DNA of 57,005 nt from Rhodobiaceae bacterium (GTDB lineage Bacteria; Pseudomonadota; Alphaproteobacteria; Parvibaculales; Parvibaculaceae): positions 100,479 to 157,483 of the forward strand of contig PAZY01000034.1 in assembly GCA_002715765.1 (NCBI GenBank), in the 5' to 3' direction. Made by a program: the position numbers and the translations under genes. Under the pieces are notes generated by a model. The model was not told where the DNA came from, made no database searches, and saw only the letters and a list, made by a program, of their open reading frames with translations. The first letter of the stretch is position 1. Every line of letters starts with the position of its first letter. Below are positions 50,533 to 57,005 of the stretch, in pieces.

Positions 50533-51659
50533 TAGGACTCCCAAATCTCTTGTCTGAGCCGATTGAGATGAGGAAGTGCCTCCCGCATCGCCCCCAACGC
50601 TTCCGGGATCACCTCCGGGGGCAATCCGGACCACCTCGCCCGCGAGATGTATTTGAGTTCGTCATAGAGAGGGTCTGAGATTTCCTGCGTGCAAATACCT
50701 CCCTCAACCACAAACAAGAGTGCTGACAGGGCTTTCGTCTTTGCGGAACGGGATTCAAACGGTTTCAAGAGAGATTGCAGACGAGGTGTGGCCCAGAGCA
50801 GAAGCTCCAGAGCCTGCGTCCCTGTCCGTGTATATCCGTCGAGTGCATAAAGCGGGACATCATATGTGTCCCGACTGGTGTCCCGATACGTACCCGCGGG
50901 ACAGGTAAGGGTGAGTGAGAATGATCTCTGGCGGGGACTAACTAGCTTTGTGAGGGGGAAGAGCACAGGAAGAAGACATTGAGTGGTCTTTCGGCCCTGG
51001 ATACAGATCGCGAGTTCCTCTTCGTCGACAAGCTCGGCCTCATACATCTCAACTAGGAATGCATCGCACTCCCCGGCGACAACCGTCTTGAAGCGCCTTC
51101 GGGGAACAGGCCGCTCACACCGCCGGATTAGGTCTCCGGAGCGGTCCAGCAGTTCTCTTAGTTCGGGAGACCACCTTCTTCGTTCCCTCGGTGAGGGTTG
51201 GTCCTTCTCGAGTACGCCCGCGAACATGTAGGTTTCATCAACACGTCGATCCCGAGGCACCTCACAGAACTGACGGATCAGCGCCTGCGCCACGACCATG
51301 TCACCGCCCAGATCGGAGCGCACCTTCTTAGAGCCGCATGCGGCAATGACCTGCCCCCGCAAACCAATGGGTGCGGACCCAAAGTCTTCAAAGACAGCGA
51401 CAGCTAAACCCTTCCAGAGCCTTTGAGGATCACCTAGAAGCGATGCTGCTGCCTGCATCGCCCGATCCGCATCCGCACGCCTCAGCGCCTTTTGCAACGC
51501 CGAGCGGGCGACGTACGGGTCAGTGATGTCTGGGAGCTTCTTCAAGGGGCTTGGGAGCGCGTCTACCGCGTCTGAAAGGAGGCCTTTATATCTCTCCAGG
51601 CTCACGCCCGGTCCCACGATCTCTTGAGCATGGATTGAGCGTAGACCTGTGACTTCCAA
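50532..51659 (-). CDS. RarA/MgsA C-terminal-like protein without ATPase domain
   Basis: 375 residues from TTG 51659. Residues 45-100 (YVARSALQKALRRADADRAMQAA ... LWKGLAVAVFEDFG) resemble the oligomerisation domain that follows the AAA+ core in RarA/clamp-loader proteins, but no Walker motifs are present. The frame stays open upstream of the TTG for about 105 bp to a stop, with protein-like content (SDSYEDSWTIGKRASSYKITGTK in two parts) and no ATG, so the true start is unusual or lost. Its stop overlaps the recombinase ATG. Function unknown; replication or recombination of the element is likely. Confidence 0.7.
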   Translation of the reverse strand: MEVTGLRSIHAQEIVGPGVSLERYKGLLSDAVDALPSPLKKLPDITDPYVARSALQKALRRADADRAMQAAASLLGDPQRLWKGLAVAVFEDFGSAPIGLRGQVIAACGSKKVRSDLGGDMVVAQALIRQFCEVPRDRRVDETYMFAGVLEKDQPSPRERRRWSPELRELLDRSGDLIRRCERPVPRRRFKTVVAGECDAFLVEMYEAELVDEEELAICIQGRKTTQCLLPVLFPLTKLVSPRQRSFSLTLTCPAGTYRDTSRDTYDVPLYALDGYTRTGTQALELLLWATPRLQSLLKPFESRSAKTKALSALLFVVEGGICTQEISDPLYDELKYISRARWSGLPPEVIPEALGAMREALPHLNRLRQEIWES

Positions 51660-51981
51660 AGGAAAGAGAAATCGGCCTTTAGTCCCAGTTATTTTATAGG
51701 AACTGGCTCTCTTACCAATCGTCCAAGAATCTTCATATGAGTCTGAGCGCTAATGAGAGCTGTTTACCGCCGCGCCATGCATTCCTGTCCTGCCACCAGT
51801 CTCGGGACGACAATAACTTAGTCGTGTTTCTGTCGTACCGCTCTTGTGGACTTATCTGAACAGCACTCAATACACCCGAATAGAAGGAGCTTGAATTATT
51901 CTGTCGACTGACTAAAATAGAACTGTCAAAGACAATATATTCAATTCATGACCCTCAGTGATCACAGATAAAAAACAGCAA
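51660..51981. other. Gap between RarA-like and rep genes
   Basis: The first 105 bp may still be coding for the RarA-like protein (open frame without start). The rest is AT-rich with no gene or repeat that I can see. It would be the usual place for a promoter of the recombinase unit. Confidence 0.4.
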
Positions 51982-52950
51982 TCATTTTCCCAATAGAAGC
52001 CCATTTGTCTCCAAACTGTTTTTCCAGAACACCCAGATGTCGTCGGGCCTCCACAAAAGGTCTGACGATTTCTTTATGACCTTATGAAACTCTCCGCGCT
52101 CCTTGGTCGGTAATAGTTTCAGCGCTCCTACCAGACCCCTATACCGACACGCATCCTGGAACAATGCCCAGACATGGGGTTCACCTGGCGCAACACATCC
52201 ATCCATGTCCACCAACTCGACCTTCGTGAGTGGATTTTTCAGAGAAGCCAATTTCTTGAACGGTTTTTGGGTCTGCACCCGGCACTCGAAACGCGTGTAC
52301 TTTGCCTCTCCGTACTGGTTCACCCCGGCATCCAAGGACTTTCCAGTCTCCTGCGCCTGAACCTTTTTGTCGTAGAGGTAGGTGGTACTACCCTTGCTCT
52401 TCTTGTTGAGATAGACGGTCTCAATTTTTCCGCCGCTACCAAAGTAGGCATTAGTCTTCCCGGTGAACTTGTGGTCTATCAGTATGTCCTCAGGATCAAT
52501 ATTGAGTATGTCCACCGCGACATCTATTCGGGTGACCTTAGCTTCTTCTGCAAGCATCCCTTCGCTGATTTGATTCTCAGAAACTCCCGACAATAACTCC
52601 CACACAAGCTTCAACTCCAGCGGCTGCAACAAGCCCGGATTCAATTCCACCCGCAGGAAGTTGTTTGTCTTCGATTGAGGTTTTACCTGTACCAGCACGT
52701 TCGCTTGTTTGAAAGCCATCTCATAGGACCGCAGATACTTCGTGGAGCCATTCTTATTGGCCTTAGTGGCGGCAAAAACCTTGTCCGCCAACCCTCCACT
52801 TTCCGACGCAAGAGCCTCCAACTTCTTGAGCACATGAGATTCAAGAGGTGTTGGAACAGGCACCGTGAAAGCCAAACCATCAATGATTGGCTTGGAAACG
52901 GTAACCTCAAACGCGTTGGGTCGGATGTAAGAATAGGCAATTGCAGACAT
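51982..52950 (-). CDS. Replication initiation factor-like protein (Rep_trans type)
   Basis: About 322 residues from ATG 52950. The frame extends to 53142, but that part is not protein-like and the ATG at 52950 is embedded in a 16-bp palindrome. The core has VTRIDVAVDILNIDPEDIL, AYFGSGGKIETVYLNKK and STTYLYDKKVQAQETG, matching the Rep_trans/phage replication-initiation pattern in which a Tyr or Asp in the YDK region nicks the origin. It probably starts rolling-circle replication of the excised element. The palindrome over the start codon suggests tight repression. Confidence 0.8.
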   Translation of the reverse strand: MSAIAYSYIRPNAFEVTVSKPIIDGLAFTVPVPTPLESHVLKKLEALASESGGLADKVFAATKANKNGSTKYLRSYEMAFKQANVLVQVKPQSKTNNFLRVELNPGLLQPLELKLVWELLSGVSENQISEGMLAEEAKVTRIDVAVDILNIDPEDILIDHKFTGKTNAYFGSGGKIETVYLNKKSKGSTTYLYDKKVQAQETGKSLDAGVNQYGEAKYTRFECRVQTQKPFKKLASLKNPLTKVELVDMDGCVAPGEPHVWALFQDACRYRGLVGALKLLPTKERGEFHKVIKKSSDLLWRPDDIWVFWKNSLETNGLLLGK

Positions 52951-52956
52951 CTGCAA
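52941..52956. promoter_or_regulatory. 16-bp palindrome TTGCAGACATCTGCAA, copy 2, over the rep start
   Basis: The rep ATG (52950-52948 on the minus strand) is within this dyad. It has one base pair of asymmetry. Repressor binding here would block translation start or transcription entry. Confidence 0.75.
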
Positions 52957-53302
52957 TTTATGATGCTGGTTGTGCTGCGGCTTCCCTGCCCCCGTATCGG
53001 ACGCTAGGATTTTTCTGATCGTGACAGGCACATTCCCTCCATGGAAACCCCCTTCTATTCTAGAAAGAAACTCCCCAAAACCGCTACCTATTACTACCCA
53101 GAAATTCAAATCGATACAGTGGGCACGCCCGCCCAAACCCACGATTTCGGATTTGCAGACGTCTGCAATCGATATAACTCGGGCTTGTTAGACCCTCGAG
53201 AAGTGTCTCACCTGACTAAAGAGCATGTGCCCCCCTAAACACACCAGAAAAAGAGGCTCGAGAACCACTACCTACCGCTACCCACATAGTTCGCCTCCAT
53301 GA
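52957..53302. other. Gap between rep and integrase, with palindrome copy 3
   Basis: About 350 bp without a supported gene. A perfect 16-bp palindrome, TTGCAGACGTCTGCAA, is at 53153-53168. The DNA would hold the rep promoter and the integrase 3' side. A TCTAGAAAGAA-like AT-rich run is present but no -35/-10 pair is convincing. Confidence 0.5.
53153..53168. promoter_or_regulatory. 16-bp palindrome TTGCAGACGTCTGCAA, copy 3
   Basis: Perfect dyad, one or two bases different from copies 1 and 2. It lies about 200 bp upstream of the rep start. Confidence 0.75.
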
Positions 53303-55042
53303 CTAACCGACATAAAGATGACTTAGATCAAGGTCTGGGTAAGCGATCTTTGCGACATGTTCCATGAGTTGTTCAGGCTTATGCCCAGACCCGTAATTGT
53401 CGCTCACACCTTTGGACACCGACCAGCCGCCGAGGTCTCGCAGAACGAAGTCTGGAGCTTCTGCCTCACGAAGCGCATCTCTAAAGTTGTGACGAAAGCT
53501 ATGAAACGATACCCGCCCATCCTTCTTAATCACTTTGGGTAGGAATCCATCAGAGAACCAATCTGCAATCCGGTCGCTCACGTACCCATAGCTCCCTGGC
53601 TTCAGTTCTGGGAACAGGTTTTTCTTGCCCGATTTTCGAACTCTATCCACATAGTCGCCTAGACCAAACTTCAAGAGTTCCGGGTGAACAGGAAATGCTC
53701 GACTACTCGTCTTCGTTTTCAGCTTCTTACCGTCCGCATCGTTCACATCGAAATAGAAATGTCCGCCCTTCATCTCCTTCAGGTCCGCAACTTTTAGCTG
53801 TGCAATCTCATTGGCCCGCATTCCTGTATAGAGAGCAATCAATGGAAACCAAAAGCGCGCACGACGAATGACATTTGGACCTGGTTTCGCGTAGTTCCGC
53901 CCATCGTCCACGCACCCTCGAAAGAGCGGCGCATTGAAGATGCGTTGCAGCTCTCCCGTCGCAAACGGACGCCTTGCCTCCGATGCTTTTGTCTTCTCAG
54001 ACAGCGGCTGGAGCCCTTCTGATGGAACTTGGGAAATACATCCTATACGCACACCGTGCTTCAACACAGCCGTCAAAGTACGGAGATAAGTGTTCTGAGT
54101 AATATGGGACAGCGTGGGCTTTCCATCTTTTGCTGCTTGCTCAGCAGCTTCTTCTATCGAAAGATCGCCATAGATTTTCTTTCGGTTGGATGGTGTTCGC
54201 GCCAAAAGCTTCCTGAATTTTTTGCAGGCCTCGTAGTCAATTTCCGCAACAAGCGTCGCTTCCCCGATGGCCTCTTTAACAAACATCGCCTCGGCCCCGG
54301 TACTATCGATGGTCTTCTGGCTGGTTCCTTTAACAACCGCCTCATCGCGGTAATCCTCAAGAAAGCGCTCAACCAGATCACCAAAGGTCATGAGGCTTTT
54401 TGGATTGCTCATTGGAGCGTGAACAAAAGCGGGGCTGACGGCCCCATCGGCAAAGAGCTGGTCGAACGCGCTTTGCTCATGTTCAGCCTTCAACCGCGCC
54501 ATATCCCGACGGTGGAGTTCCCTAAGCCCCCTAATGACCAGACTGTAGAATTGCGCGTAGCTGAAGATAGACGGATCAAACTTGAAGGGAATGTTCGCGA
54601 TCACTTCTTCTAGGATGCGGCTGTCTATTCCATGTTCTTTCAGAAAGCGTGGATCAGCGAGAGACGCCCAGTCCTGAGTACTTTCTGCCAACATCTCTTT
54701 TCGTTGACGATCCGTCTCTGGTGGGTCTTCAGCAAAACGTTTTTCAGCCTCCCCATCTTTCTTTTCAACAAAGCCCCTCACAAGCTTCATAGCGTCGGCC
54801 TGTGTCATGGCAGCAGGGTGCAGCTGCGCCTCAATTTTCTCATCAAAGTTGGCAAACAAAGCGTCGTACTCGACGTCTTTTTGCGCTCGCCGTGATGCAG
54901 CTTCTTTTGCACTGTTCGTCTTCAAACAGTCTTTAATGATGCTTCTGCCGAACAACTCGACATAAGGATTTGGTACCCGACGACGGTAGTAATAGGTCCC
55001 CTTGACCTTGATCAGTCGATAGGTTTTTGACACGGCTTTCAT
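53303..55042 (-). CDS. int: Site-specific tyrosine integrase (DUF6538 type)
   Basis: About 579 residues. The N-terminus is a DUF6538-like arm-binding part (MKAVSKTYRLIKVKGTYYYRRRVPNPY), the middle is helical core binding, and the catalytic domain has Arg in ALYTGMRANEIAQLK, His-x-x-Arg in HSFRHNFRDAL and the C-terminal GGWSVSKGVSDNYG with Tyr. ATG 55042 is chosen; ATG 55060 lies within the arm-type repeat. It lies next to tRNA-Ala, whose 3' end is its attachment core. It should catalyse integration and excision of the 46-kb element. Confidence 0.93.
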   Translation of the reverse strand: MKAVSKTYRLIKVKGTYYYRRRVPNPYVELFGRSIIKDCLKTNSAKEAASRRAQKDVEYDALFANFDEKIEAQLHPAAMTQADAMKLVRGFVEKKDGEAEKRFAEDPPETDRQRKEMLAESTQDWASLADPRFLKEHGIDSRILEEVIANIPFKFDPSIFSYAQFYSLVIRGLRELHRRDMARLKAEHEQSAFDQLFADGAVSPAFVHAPMSNPKSLMTFGDLVERFLEDYRDEAVVKGTSQKTIDSTGAEAMFVKEAIGEATLVAEIDYEACKKFRKLLARTPSNRKKIYGDLSIEEAAEQAAKDGKPTLSHITQNTYLRTLTAVLKHGVRIGCISQVPSEGLQPLSEKTKASEARRPFATGELQRIFNAPLFRGCVDDGRNYAKPGPNVIRRARFWFPLIALYTGMRANEIAQLKVADLKEMKGGHFYFDVNDADGKKLKTKTSSRAFPVHPELLKFGLGDYVDRVRKSGKKNLFPELKPGSYGYVSDRIADWFSDGFLPKVIKKDGRVSFHSFRHNFRDALREAEAPDFVLRDLGGWSVSKGVSDNYGSGHKPEQLMEHVAKIAYPDLDLSHLYVG

Positions 55043-55049
55043 CCCAAAT

Positions 55050-55070
55050 GTGTACCACAAAAGTGTCCCA
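55050..55070 (+). promoter_or_regulatory. Integrase arm-type sites, right end
   Basis: GTGTACCAC at 55050 and GTGTCCCA at 55063, 13 bp apart and 64 bp from the core in tRNA-Ala. They overlap the int upstream region, so integrase may repress its own gene. Pairs with 9170-9190. Confidence 0.7.
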
Positions 55071-55134
55071 CAAGCGACATGTAAGCTATTGATCTAAAAG
55101 GAAGACTAGCGATAACAATGGGTTAGCTAGAGGA

Positions 55135-55210
<76 letters not shown>

Positions 55211-55362
55211 GAAACCAGATCAGATCCGCAAGGTGGGATCTTTGGGAAGGCAGCGTATGAACCCTGCCTTGTGGGGGCGGAAACTATGTCGGTCCCGCCC
55301 CAATATCAAGTGAAACTTGCAGCTTATTTGCAGTTTCCATCGCACAAGAGCTGTCGTGACGA

Positions 55363-55806
55363 TCAATCGTCGTCGTCATCCAGGCCTGGTATGAGATCAG
55401 CGACGTCGTCATCATCTTCCTCGTCATCATCGAGGAACGTGTCGTCGTCATCGTCATCATCGATGTCGAGGAAATCATCATCCTCATCATCGTCCTTATT
55501 GCCCGCCTCTTCCTTCGCGGCCAATGCGTCGAGCGAGGTGTCTTCCTCGTCGCTCTCGTCATCCGCGCTCTCATCTGCTGCGGCGGCTTTTTTGCGCTCC
55601 GGCGCCACATTGGTCGCCTCTGCCGTCTTGCGTTTTGCTCTGCCGGTGTTCACAGCTTCCTCGAAGCCGCATTTCGGGCAAATGATCGGATCTTTATTAA
55701 GATCATAGAACTTTGCGCTGCATGAAGAGCATACACGCTTTGTTCCCAAGTCCTGACTTACCAAGGCTACCCCCAGAATTCGACGATTTAAATTTCCCAT
55801 TGCCAC
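55363..55806 (-). CDS. TIGR02300 family acidic zinc-ribbon protein
   Basis: 147 residues (ATG at 55800 is an alternative). The N-terminus carries the TIGR02300 pattern [29 protein letters not shown], a CxxC...CxxC zinc ribbon, and the C-terminal half is a long run of Asp/Glu. The family is typical of alphaproteobacteria and commonly adjoins aroA and tRNA-Ala. Function unknown. It is in the chromosomal flank. Confidence 0.93.
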   Translation of the reverse strand: MAMGNLNRRILGVALVSQDLGTKRVCSSCSAKFYDLNKDPIICPKCGFEEAVNTGRAKRKTAEATNVAPERKKAAAADESADDESDEEDTSLDALAAKEEAGNKDDDEDDDFLDIDDDDDDDTFLDDDEEDDDDVADLIPGLDDDDD

Positions 55807-55887
55807 TAACGAACGCGCCTGTCAAAACCTAATCGCATTTCAATCGGGCCTTTACCGCATTTGGCGGTCCAACAGGCCAGAAGTTAA

Positions 55888-57005
<1,118 letters not shown>

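Noticed and set aside
55380-55490. GAT/GTC-rich repeats near the right flank as a microsatellite or repeat array
   Set aside because: They are codons for the Asp-rich tail of the TIGR02300 protein.

Overview
The window looks like an alphaproteobacterial chromosome. The right flank holds tRNA-Ala(GGC), a TIGR02300-family acidic protein and a class II (CP4-like) aroA, a neighbourhood familiar from alphaproteobacteria. I cannot name the genus.

Left flank (1-9.0 kb): a truncated MFS transporter gene diverges from a lysR regulator across a perfect 21-bp palindrome. Next come a nitroreductase, an NsrR-like Rrf2 repressor, and a minus-strand operon of two-domain multicopper oxidase, dihaem cytochrome c, monohaem cytochrome c, copper nitrite reductase NirK and an outer-membrane protein. 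The first four genes have the same order and types as the ncgABC-nirK operon of Nitrosomonas. Two 23-bp NsrR-type palindromes lie upstream of it.

Island (about 9.09-55.15 kb): a 17-bp stretch identical to the tRNA-Ala 3' end lies at 9090-9106 and recurs inside the tRNA at 55135-55151. Each copy is accompanied, about 64 bp inside the island, by a pair of GTGTNCCA-type repeats with 13-bp periodicity. An integrase gene sits next to the tRNA. I read this as attL/attR of a roughly 46-kb integrated element. A degraded third copy of the left end at 21.6 kb suggests two related islands joined in tandem.

Island contents: (i) 9.5-21.3 kb holds an AraC regulator, a transglutaminase-like protein, DUF3703, a CDF exporter, a PbrR/CadR-like MerR regulator, LspA, a TPR protein and czcCBA with a CzcI-like protein, for divalent metal resistance. 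(ii) 22-35.4 kb is a copper regulon with CueR, CopA ATPase, CopA oxidase (8 x 15-residue Met/His repeat), CopB, a cupredoxin, several small Met/Cys/His-rich periplasmic proteins, an MMPL-type RND protein and small membrane proteins. Four clear CueR-type operators and one weak one precede these genes, so one regulator probably controls several units. (iii) 35.5-49.1 kb is replication and defence: a P4-type primase/helicase, a possible unassigned module (four-helix membrane protein, DUF6610/TGT-like protein, PD-(D/E)xK-like protein), a type I restriction system in the order R-S-nuclease-M, a lipoprotein and a PH-domain lipoprotein. (iv) 49.2-55.1 kb is the mobility end: a tyrosine recombinase whose frame runs antisense through an XRE repressor gene, a RarA-C-terminus-like protein, a Rep_trans-like initiator, three 16-bp palindromes (one spanning the rep start codon) and the main integrase.

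Most promising for new biology: the 37.5-39.7 kb module beside the restriction system, the CueR-controlled RND/membrane-protein pair at 23.2-26.1 kb, and the element's own control region with palindromes over start codons and an antisense recombinase/repressor pair.
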